Part shown: positions 56,401 to 64,000 of the stretch, in pieces
Layout of the letters: each line of letters opens with the position of its first letter
Position numbering within the stretch: position 1 is the first letter of the stretch
DNA from: Bimuria novae-zelandiae CBS 107.79
Taxonomy: Eukaryota > Ascomycota > Dothideomycetes > Pleosporales > Didymosphaeriaceae
Direction: 5' to 3'
Length of the DNA stretch: 64,000 bases
Assembly (NCBI GenBank): GCA_010015655.1
Contig: ML976662.1
Location: 804,818-868,817 of the forward strand
The notes under the pieces: model-generated
What the model was told of the DNA's origin: nothing
Database searches by the model: none
The model's input: only the letters and a program-made list of their open reading frames with translations
Translations under genes and position numbers: made by a program

Positions 56401-58120
56401 CGTGCGCAGTATTAGTAGGAATACTACCTACTAGCCTTGTCCTATGTTCTAAGACCTACTATCTATGTAGCTCTTAGAGTTCTGCTAGTATAGTATTATC
56501 TCTTCTCTTTAGAGTTATTAGGTCTGCTCTTATATCCTACCAAAGGCCTTGCCTCTGGAGTAATTGGAACGATACAAGATTGCAGAGCAGATTAGGGTAA
56601 TAGGCTATATTATCTAGCTATATTAATTAATTTCCGTTTATACTCTATACGTTAAGATAGACGCTCCCGTATCCTTTAATTTATATTTATGTATTCCCTG
56701 CCTATATAAAGTCTCCTGGCGCCGGTGGCTAGTATGAGACAAAGCGATCGATGTTGTTAAAGATATGGCAGGTTGTGCCTAAATCGAGTATGGCTGAGCG
56801 TCGTAATAGGTACGTGTTTAGGTTAGTATAGAAGGATGTGGCGTTAAAGCTTACTAGGATTTTAGTAATCTTGCGTCTATCTAGTTATTTATTATTAGCC
56901 TTAGTGATTTAAGGTAGAGTGGGAGTATGTAATTGTTTAATTTTAGGTGCCTGTAATTTGGCCTTTTTTATTCTTTTTAACTTCTTTTAGAAGTCGGTAT
57001 CATGTTCTAGCCTAAGCTTAACTAGCTTTACTATAAGAGGGTTTAGTGTGAACTAGTCTAGCTACTTGTCTAGAAAGGTATAGAAACAGTCTTAAAGACT
57101 ATAGCGTAGTTTATAAGCAGGGTAATAATTGCTACTAACTACTATTAGCTTAAGGCTCTAAGGCGACTGCTTAGTTTTAGTACGTTAACTATTATTTTAT
57201 TATTTATAATTCTAAGGTCTTCCCTAACTTTTAGATAATGCTGCTTTATCCACAAGAGAGGCGTCCCTGTCTATAGCCTAGGTAGGTTCACTACCTTTAG
57301 CGAGAGATAACCCTGCAGTAGTAAAAGCGCCCTTTTGTTTGCCTTTAGTTAGGTGCTGCAGAATTATGTGGTCTTAGAAGAGTTTTATTATGTGCTTTCA
57401 TGAGATAGCTGTATCCTTGCTTCTATATTACTAAAAGGTCGTTACCTACATAGGTGCAACATGGACAACTGCCTTTATAAAGTCTTCTTTCACGGAGTCT
57501 AGCCTTTAAAGCTCTAGGACCTAATTAGTCTCTACTTCTGTGGCTGCGTGATTGTACTTAGAGAGCTATATAGCCTATAATCTAGCTATTCTTATTAGCT
57601 TAAGCGCTTCTTAATACCTTATTCTTAATTATCTATATTCGTCTTGCAGGTCAACCCTAACTATAATTGTAAGGTTATTTATCTATTACTTAATTATTTC
57701 TTTAGGAATGCAGTAGTTGTTCTGCAGATACGCGGAGATTATTAATTAGAGAAAGGTAACTACCTTATTAAGGTCTGCCTTTTCTTCCTAATAGGCTCGA
57801 TCTATGACCTTATAGATCTCGAGCTGTCCTTTATAGTAGTTACTATTGTCTTTGTATGCTTTCGCGCCTGCTAGCGATAGATAAGATAGTAATATTAGTG
57901 CGTTGTTTAGGTTCGCATTCGTGTAAACGGCGTTTGGCTAGTAGTTGCCTATTAACAGCGGTATTGGCATGGCGGGTTTCTGCTTTAGTTTATCTATTAG
58001 CGCTGGGTCGATAATGTTCTAGACCTTGAGGAATTAGCATCTTGTTTTAAGCTGTTTTAGCTATGGCGTGTAATTTGTGTAGTTAGTTAGGATTACTGTA
58101 GGATCTTTAAGAGTTAATAG
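53440..58120 (-). pseudogene. Copia gag-pol with RIP stops
   Basis: On the minus strand: an open RNase H block at 53902-53651 (ASFANNTLNRKSSQGYI, KAKLLALLQVAKEALFTSRL); reverse transcriptase around 54.2-54.45 kb with FFYIDNIIIAYNK, where the ancestral D-D pair is now D-N, followed by FLGIKIIKDRSSRKI; an integrase core around 55.7-56.2 kb with INFHDYKADSLTRE, LAQGIKIKLLVPNT and QAVVYLYNRT. The gag part, about 56.9-58.1 kb, is poorly legible. Numerous TAG/TAA codons follow RIP expectations. Confidence 0.85.
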
Positions 58121-58178
58121 GGCCATTGCGATTAGCTTGATTAATAGTAGTGTTAGTTAAGGCAGTAAGACTCTTAAT

Positions 58179-58460
58179 TGTCAGATTAGAGGGGTAATCT
58201 AATAAGATAAAAAGATGGTGATTAATTAAGATAAATTATAGTATAAATTATTATTGTCTATTCTTTCTATTCCTATAAGAATGTAAGGCTCTTATATCCT
58301 TACGTCTTACACTAATACACTAATCTATTTCCGTTGATTAAGGAGAGTTGCCCTTTGTCCCGCCCGGAATTGTGCGGATGAACCAGACTGCTGGCAATGT
58401 CTCTTTGTGTAGGGTTGCGCCAGCTACCTTTGCGTGTGCAAAGGGCCATGTAATCGGACA
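58179..58460 (-). repeat. 5' LTR of the Copia element (282 bp)
   Basis: Right copy. Its right half keeps CCAG and GGCA words that are mutated in the left copy (for example CTGCTGGCAATG against CTGCTAGTAATG). It is followed by the TSD GGTTG. Confidence 0.93.
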
Positions 58461-58484
58461 GGTTGCCTAGGAGGTTACCGTGAC

Positions 58485-58652
58485 AATATAATACTACATT
58501 TAGTAATAGTTTTTATATACAAGAAAGTTTCACTTAATTTTAATAATTTAATATTATTAATTATAGCTTAAATTAGACTTATATGAATAGAGTTGTCGCG
58601 TATTGACAGTAGGGTGTTTTGGTGTTTCCCGCGCATCACGCGCACGGACACG
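58485..58652. mobile_element. Unclassified transposon remnant (copy 2), right part
   Basis: Continues 52382-52693 after the LTR and Copia insertions. It matches 16500-16675: ATTTAGTA, TTAATATTATTAATTATAGC, AGGGTGTTTTGGTGT and GCGCACGGACACG. It marks the boundary to the second gene island. Confidence 0.65.
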
Positions 58653-59044
58653 GTATGGTGTGCAAGAACCTTCATGTCCCTGTAATCTCGTCGTTCATAT
58701 CAGCACCCAAGTCCAGCAACTAGCAAGCAGGAGCATCCGCTTGTAGTGTTAAGAGACACATGTTCTCACACTCTTGTTCAAAGCTGCAACCTCACCTGGG
58801 TAGTTAAGAATCTGCGTCGTATTGGATCAAGAAGATAGACTCCTCGTACATGAATAAGCGCCCGTTCCGTATCGACTACCTTTTGAATGCGGCTGTAGGA
58901 CAAGTCGAGGAGCGCATTTCGAGATAAGTGCAGATTACCAGCTTCCCAGCCCGTTGGGCAAGCATGTCTAAACAGTCAAGGTGCAGCGGACGAGCAGCCT
59001 AAATCCCACTGTTCCAAACTGCATGTCGAAATGGTACCTTGCAG
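58653..59044. other. Spacer without a supported gene
   Basis: Normal-GC sequence between the repeat edge and the MITE. No coding frame or motif recognised. Confidence 0.45.
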
Positions 59045-59046
59045 TA

Positions 59047-59276
59047 CGAGGAGCTCGTTTTAGTGAGGAATATGCTAAGGTTTTTTCAATCTAACAGTGC
59101 TGCATTACAACCGCAATATCAAATATTAATTTATAAAAATTTAAGAGCTAAAGAGGAAATTCAGTGTGATTTTCTTATATATTTACCTTATTTTAATAAT
59201 TATTTTAAAGGGTTTTAATGTTGGGCTGTCAGTTCGAAAAACCTTGGCATATGCCTCACTAAAAACGAGCTCCTCG
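59047..59276. mobile_element. 230-bp MITE, Tc1/mariner-type
   Basis: Inverted ends CGAGGAGCTCGTTTTAGTGA at both sides, with TIRs of about 45 bp including (G)CATATGCCAAGG. TA duplications at 59045-59046 and 59277-59278. The centre is AT-rich, non-coding and asymmetric. No transposase; the autonomous partner is not in the window. Its tip sequence differs from the 795 bp MITE. Confidence 0.87.
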
Positions 59277-59697
59277 TACACGCAGCGAGTCGGTGATTGC
59301 CCACTCCACCATCCTCTCGCTAAATACGGCAGTGGCGTCAAAGGCCCACATCGCCTCTTTGGTGTTGGCTGACCACGTGCTGCTCTTTCCGTCCATAACG
59401 TCCGATGCCGTCAACTAACCCCAAAAAACCCACCCGCTACCCTCTCCCGGAGCAGGAACTTAACATTTCCAACGGCAAATTTACCTATTAGTCGCAAATG
59501 CTGATCCTGCGGAGATTTCACATCTGCTGAGGAAGCGAAGCGTCGGACTTTTAAAGCGGGTCAGCGACGACGATTTTGGAACTCCGGCGGGATCATGGTG
59601 GTGACAAGGTCAGCGCGCACACGTAGGAGGCCTGCGGTCCCACTTGCCACGATACCTGCGGTGGGTGATTTGTGGTTTTAGCCGGGCATTCCCTGAT

Positions 59698-60712
59698 TCA
59701 GAGATGCTCTGCGGGATCATTGATCTGCTGTCGTGGTGCGAATTCCGCAGTGTTTAAGCTGACGGCCAAAACCTTTCGGTGTGAGCCATCACATACTGGG
59801 GCACTTGGGAGTAGCATTTTTCCGGCGCCGGAAGCCGATAGAATAGGCAGGAGTTCGTGTCGCTGGTGGTACAAATTGTTTGGATGCTTGATAGATGCCC
59901 CAGCACTGAGGGCAGCATGCAGGGTAATGTGGAGGACGCATATAAGAGCGGGAGCGCTGGCGTATAGTTCGTCGGAGAATTGCATGCCTTGGAGTCCGAC
60001 CTGCTTTTGCCAAATCACTTCTCACGCTAACTGTATTCGTAACGGAGATCGACTCTTTGGGAGTCTGAAACATGCCCGAGAGGGTATCGCGCGATGGTTG
60101 TTGTGAAAGTAGGTACATGTGGAGGAAAGCGGCAGAGACCGTAGTCGGGTGTCTCTGGGTTCAAATGTTTGCTGCACGCGAATGCTTGCAAGGAGTCTCG
60201 CAGCGCAGTCTGCTCAGAGGATGCAAGCGCTGCTTTGAGGTACGCCACCATGACTGAGGGTGCTTCCACAAGGAACTCTTGAAGAGGATTTCTGCAGTGC
60301 CTCCTTGTAACAGCTGTGGCAGGTGTAAATGTGTTCCAGGTATTGTGGCATCTGGAACCTTTAATGCGGCGCAATTAGACTTGTACAATTGATAAGATCG
60401 AGAATGGATATATCGGTAGTGGTTGTGCCGCATAAATCACTAGCGTCGTAGAAAATAGACACATATTAGCAAGAATTCAACGTAGTGTTGAGGCGCGGCG
60501 TGAGACATCGGAGCGAACGGCAACACCACGGCCCGTAATCAAGAGATCTGTCCTGAAGGCAGAGCTTGTCTTGGATGCATTATTATGATCGCCGTTTGAT
60601 AGGTCTTGATGCAGTTGTGATAGTCCCGGTGAATCGGCATCTTGGTAAGGTGGTTGTTTCCACACCCACAATGAAATGCCACTACAATAGCGTGCGGCGC
60701 TGATCATAGAAC
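59698..60712 (-). CDS. Possible multi-exon hypothetical gene
   Basis: Two minus-strand blocks have some coding character: 60374-60110 (PLQEFLVEAPSVMVAYLKAA, LRDSLQAFACSKHLNPETPD) and 60018-59698 (GMQFSDELYASAPALICVLH onward). A third frame lies at 60707-60477. They would need introns around 60.03-60.1 kb and 60.38-60.47 kb that I could not place convincingly. Opposite-strand frames are also open (59672-60106). No domain recognised; may be partly chance. Confidence 0.25.
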
Positions 60713-61684
60713 TTACATCCGAGTATCCACCACGTGCAAAAAAGCCAGGTGTCAGGTCAGGTTAAACCTTTAAAGGACTGGAGCGAGTGGCGTGAGCGAG
60801 GCGTTGCACGACACATCTTTTCCGGAAGGGTTCCAGAAAGGCGCATACCTGGGTAGGTAGGCATCTGGAAAAAATTGCAAATTAGTAACATTCGTCATAA
60901 ACGTAAGATGCGTGCTGCTAATTGCTGAGGTATCATTGATGGACAAGTGTACGAGCATTTACGAACCGATCGTCGGTGCTGTGGAGCGCCTCGAGGATGG
61001 ATGCAAAAGGGGCCCCACATGCGCAGTCACGTCATCGCCTATCGCTCATTCAAAACGTGACCCTGGATTGTCGCAAGCCTGTCAAGAAAGCAACGCTACG
61101 TCACATGGCATCCCTCGCATCTTGAAACGCATTTACGAGAGGAATAGCGGCGTGGTCGGAGGACGCCACAAGCATTGAGGGAGACTTGCAAGTGCGGTTC
61201 GGGCTAGTGGTTCGATGATTGCCTATTCTCGTCGCATCCAAGCCCTCAGCCTCCATCCCCAGCGTCAGCCAGGATTAGATAGGCCCACGTAGATCCATGG
61301 CTTCCTTCACCCAGCCTAGCGGTATCCGAAGCGTCGACAGCTTTGCCCGACTCTCGTTGCGCGCCTGCGGCCTCTGTGTAGCCTTGATTCTGTCGTTGTT
61401 GGATTCGCTAAGTGCCCGCTGTGCCCGACCATGTCGAGATCAATAAGTCGCGGCCTGCCTGCCTCTCTGGCCGTCAGTCATCTTCCGTCGTTATCCTCCC
61501 GAGTTTTGTCTTCCATTGCAATGGCGATACTTGTCCAACGGATCTCAGCCCCCCCAGGATAGCGCCGCATCCACTTCGCCCGCACCCACCCTGTTGCTCA
61601 GCTGCATGGTCCACCAGTCCACCAAAACTAAGCTATTGCTATTTTGGATTGTGCGTTTGTGTACCTGCTTGCGACCCTGCCACA
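60713..61684. other. Intergenic region and leader of the F-box gene
   Basis: No coding frame supported. The last about 250 bp are C/T-rich with TCGTTG and CTCTCG words and lead into the ATG at 61685. Confidence 0.4.
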
Positions 61685-64000
61685 ATGCCATATACTGATA
61701 TGGGCACCGCGGACGTATCGACTGTATTCTCGCAAAAGCAACCGACTGTACGAAGGGCTTCAGCAGATCCATTACGAGCCATCCGCAGATCCCTTTCCCG
61801 ACGCTTCTCACATCAGAACACGGACTATACACCAAAGGTTGCTCAGCGGCCTTCGCAGCGCGTCGGAGCGAACACGAAGGTGATCGTCGTCCCGTCGCCA
61901 AGATCATCAGTCATAAGTCCAGTCCACAGGGGCTTTACATTCCATAAAAGCAAGCCCTCCGAGAAGTCGGGAACGATTTTGCGCGCCGTTCCTGCGAGTA
62001 ACACAAGCGCCACGGCTCCCCTCCGCAGACGTGCCACCGTCATGGCCAATCACGATAACCAATCTAGCAATGGTTGCATAGGACCAGCGTATAACCACTC
62101 GCCCACCCGACATCAATGCCAAAACACTCATATGCGAACCCGAAGTCGCAGCAGCAGTACGACACTGTTCAACACTCGCGGTGGATCGGGAGCAAAATCC
62201 CATTCATCACCCACCTTCGCAGGCGTTGCCGGAACATACAAGAATGGACAGTTGCTATGGCACCACAACCACCCTTACCACACAAGCGGACAGAGCATGA
62301 CGAGCATTGCACGTTCAGGAGCATCAAACCGATCATCCAGACCGAGACCCAAGATTGAGGTTGTTATACCGAACGAGCAGGTTGACGAAAAGCCACTACC
62401 CACCAGCCCTTTCTTCCAGAAACCAAGTCACAGCCACGCTAGAACAGCATCGGGAGAGACCGAATTAACTTACAACGTATCGCCGCCCTCAGCATCAGGC
62501 CAGATGCTGATCCGCGACTCCATAGTCTCGCCACTAAGCTCGCAGCACGTCCGTTCTCAGCCTTTATCTCATGCTTCTAAGGATTCCAAAGCATCCAAGT
62601 CCGATATGGGGTCCCCAGATATGTTGAATGGGACTGGGAACTCGTCGGACGATTCTCACGACGATGACTCATCTTCAGTCTACAGCAGCCACTCTTCTCA
62701 CACCAGCAACGAAGCCGAATCGAAAGCTTTTAGAACGCATTCTGCCGCCAATCACGATCGTTCTTCCAGTAAATCGTCTTCGGTTGATTCCTCAGCTGGT
62801 GCACGGCCCCATGGTGAGACTGCGATGTCCGATCATTCTGAAACCCGACACTTAGCGAGTCCGTCATTACCATCACGACACTACGCGCGACATCCCCCTA
62901 TAGAACACGACCATGAGTTTATACCCTCGTGTTCGCTGCGACCTCTACGCGTCGCCTCGGGTCCTCTCCCTCGCCAAGTACCTCTCGCTCGAACGTCAAC
63001 CATTCGCAGCAGTCGCGGTAGACGTGCATCCACTAGAGCCATGGGTATGGTCGCCGTCCATCACCAACCGTTCTCGCCCAGCATTCGCAGTCCAACCTTG
63101 AGCGAAGCCGAAAATGATCTCGCGGCACAGCTGAGCGCCTTTAGTGACGATAATGCTTTTGTGTGGGATGATAAATGGGAAGATTTCATCACGCAACAGC
63201 GGACACCCTTAAGCCCACTGGGTTTAGCCCGAGCCGATTCAGTGACTTACGACATCACTCCTTTTGTTCCTCCTCCTCAGTTGCCTAGGAAGTCCAGCAG
63301 ACGAACAACCCTAGTGGAGCAGGATGGTTTCCGTCTATCACGCGTGCCGGAAGATCACATTGTGTCGCAGCTCAAGCGGACCAAGAGCAGAGCCAAAGAT
63401 CTTACCATCAGAATACCCGATTCAAGACGTATGACTATGGACACATTCATTCTTTCGCCGATTCCAATCCCGCCCAAGGATATCAAGAGAACGATCACTC
63501 CTGAAGTTGCCGAAGGTGTCATTTTCAGCATACTAGAGAATCTCGAAAGCCTCGACGATCTCTTCGCATGCGCCATTGTCAACCGAGGCTTTTACCGCGT
63601 GTTCAAGCGAAAAGAGCTCGATCTGATGAAGGCTGCGCTACGAAAGATGTCGCCGCCTGCTTGGGAACATCGCGAGATTTGTTATCCAGGCCATGACCAA
63701 CTCGATGAAGAGGAGATGGATCGCCCTAGGCAGGAATATACTCCGACGTCGTTCATTCAGTACTACACGCGCGACATGTACATCATTGCAGCTATCAAGG
63801 CACTGATCACGGACAAGTGTCAGTCATTCATGCGACCGGAAATCTCATCCGCTATTGTTAGCGAGGATCCGTCCCAAGCAGCACGTGTCGATGATGCGCT
63901 CTGGCGCATTTGGACTTTCTGCAAGATCTTCGGCTCCGGAAGAGGACGTGAGGATGACATTGTGGCCCAGATGGATTGGTTGAAAGGTGGTCCATTGGTT
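61685..64000 (+). CDS. Large F-box-type protein, 3' end beyond the window
   Basis: An open frame without a stop runs from ATG 61685 (MPYTDMGTADVSTVFSQKQP) through 64000, 772 codons so far. The first about 600 residues are disordered, with basic and Ser-rich tracts (RAIRRSLSRRFSHQ, and a long Ser/His/Asp run around residues 310-380), which suggests phosphorylation. An F-box-like helical motif starts near residue 605: PEVAEGVIFSILENLESLDD then LFACAIVNRGFYRVFKRKEL. A conserved-looking region follows (SFIQYYTRDMYIIAAIKALI, WRIWTFCKIFGSGRGREDDI). F-box proteins link substrates to SCF ubiquitin ligases; the target here is unknown. The start at 61685 is the first ATG of the frame that I find upstream; the ATG at 62042 is an alternative. 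No intron is needed within the window. Confidence 0.85.
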   Translation, partial: MPYTDMGTADVSTVFSQKQPTVRRASADPLRAIRRSLSRRFSHQNTDYTPKVAQRPSQRVGANTKVIVVPSPRSSVISPVHRGFTFHKSKPSEKSGTILRAVPASNTSATAPLRRRATVMANHDNQSSNGCIGPAYNHSPTRHQCQNTHMRTRSRSSSTTLFNTRGGSGAKSHSSPTFAGVAGTYKNGQLLWHHNHPYHTSGQSMTSIARSGASNRSSRPRPKIEVVIPNEQVDEKPLPTSPFFQKPSHSHARTASGETELTYNVSPPSASGQMLIRDSIVSPLSSQHVRSQPLSHASKDSKASKSDMGSPDMLNGTGNSSDDSHDDDSSSVYSSHSSHTSNEAESKAFRTHSAANHDRSSSKSSSVDSSAGARPHGETAMSDHSETRHLASPSLPSRHYARHPPIEHDHEFIPSCSLRPLRVASGPLPRQVPLARTSTIRSSRGRRASTRAMGMVAVHHQPFSPSIRSPTLSEAENDLAAQLSAFSDDNAFVWDDKWEDFITQQRTPLSPLGLARADSVTYDITPFVPPPQLPRKSSRRTTLVEQDGFRLSRVPEDHIVSQLKRTKSRAKDLTIRIPDSRRMTMDTFILSPIPIPPKDIKRTITPEVAEGVIFSILENLESLDDLFACAIVNRGFYRVFKRKELDLMKAALRKMSPPAWEHREICYPGHDQLDEEEMDRPRQEYTPTSFIQYYTRDMYIIAAIKALITDKCQSFMRPEISSAIVSEDPSQAARVDDALWRIWTFCKIFGSGRGREDDIVAQMDWLKGGPLV

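Larger units (their letters stand above)
53028..58460 (-). mobile_element. Ty1/Copia retrotransposon, RIP-mutated
   Basis: Two 282 bp LTRs (53028-53309 and 58179-58460) begin TGTCAGATT and end GACA, flanked by an exact GGTTG duplication (53023-53027 and 58461-58465). A pyrimidine run right of the left LTR (complement of a polypurine tract) shows it reads on the minus strand. RNase H, reverse transcriptase and integrase occur left to right, which is integrase-RT-RNase H in the reading direction, the Copia order. It is nested within the split LTR above. Confidence 0.94.
52694..58484 (-). repeat. LTR of the TGTCACG family, split by a Copia insertion
   Basis: It starts TGTCACGAGAAC at 52694 and ends GTTACCGTGACA at 58484. 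Without the Copia element and one TSD copy it is about 350 bp. Read on the minus strand it matches the solo LTR at 50090-50378 (TGTCACGGTAA at one end, CTCGTGA(C/T)A at the other). The flanks TATAT and ATATA do not form a clean duplication, so the exact insertion site is uncertain. Confidence 0.75.

Noticed and set aside
1..64000. CRISPR arrays, operons, bacterial promoters or rRNA
   Set aside because: The window is fungal nuclear DNA: spliced genes, RIP and LTR elements; no regularly spaced repeat array or rRNA signature was seen.

Overview
The window looks like nuclear DNA of a filamentous ascomycete (Pezizomycotina, most likely a Dothideomycete). Genes carry short introns (about 48-90 nt) with GT/AG ends and CTAAC/CTGAC-like branch sites. 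They encode typical mould proteins: an RGS membrane protein, an F-box protein, a PIR cell-wall protein, a P450 and a D-threonine aldolase-like enzyme. Normal-GC gene islands alternate with very AT-rich blocks of LTR retrotransposons. Nearly every broken codon in those blocks is a C-to-T or G-to-A change (CAG/TGG to TAG, Asp to Asn), the mark of repeat-induced point mutation (RIP).

Layout. 1-16.7 kb: a nested pair of Ty3/Gypsy elements with exact LTRs and target-site duplications. A chromovirus on the plus strand (2995-10151, TSD TTAAG) sits inside a minus-strand Gypsy element (822-15476, TSD TATAA). 16.7-42 kb: gene island with a P450 pseudogene, a 5'-truncated gene next to a fold-back repeat, a small secreted cysteine-rich protein, a D-threonine aldolase-like gene, several lineage-type hypothetical genes (some with frameshifts or stops), a broken PIR cell-wall protein gene, a piggyBac-like fragment and an intact RGS/three-TM gene. 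41.96-42.76 kb: a 795 bp palindromic MITE. 43.2-43.4 kb: degenerate TTAGGG-like repeats. 43.4-58.6 kb: a second RIP block with solo LTRs, a 10-N assembly gap, a Gypsy remnant, a third LTR copy of the host Gypsy family, and a Copia element nested in another LTR that is itself nested in an older repeat. 58.7-64 kb: second gene island with a Tc1/mariner-type MITE and a long F-box gene running off the window.

The most unusual signal is in the retrotransposons. Both full-length Gypsy elements have, between the end of pol and the 3' LTR, a long reading frame on the strand opposite to pol (9042-9530 minus; about 1321-2994 plus). In the first, all interruptions are TAG; in the second they are TAG or TAA. 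All are explained by RIP at Gln or Trp codons. A second genomic copy of the larger frame keeps CAA where the first has TAA and the reverse, so glutamine can be read at those positions. These look like genuine antisense genes of the elements before RIP.

The protein-coding genes do not form an obvious pathway cluster. Several next to the repeat blocks are decaying: P450, PIR protein, the 31-34 kb genes, and the 36 kb gene with an in-frame stop. This is the picture expected at the edge of repeat compartments. All family assignments come from reading motifs by eye; no database search was possible.
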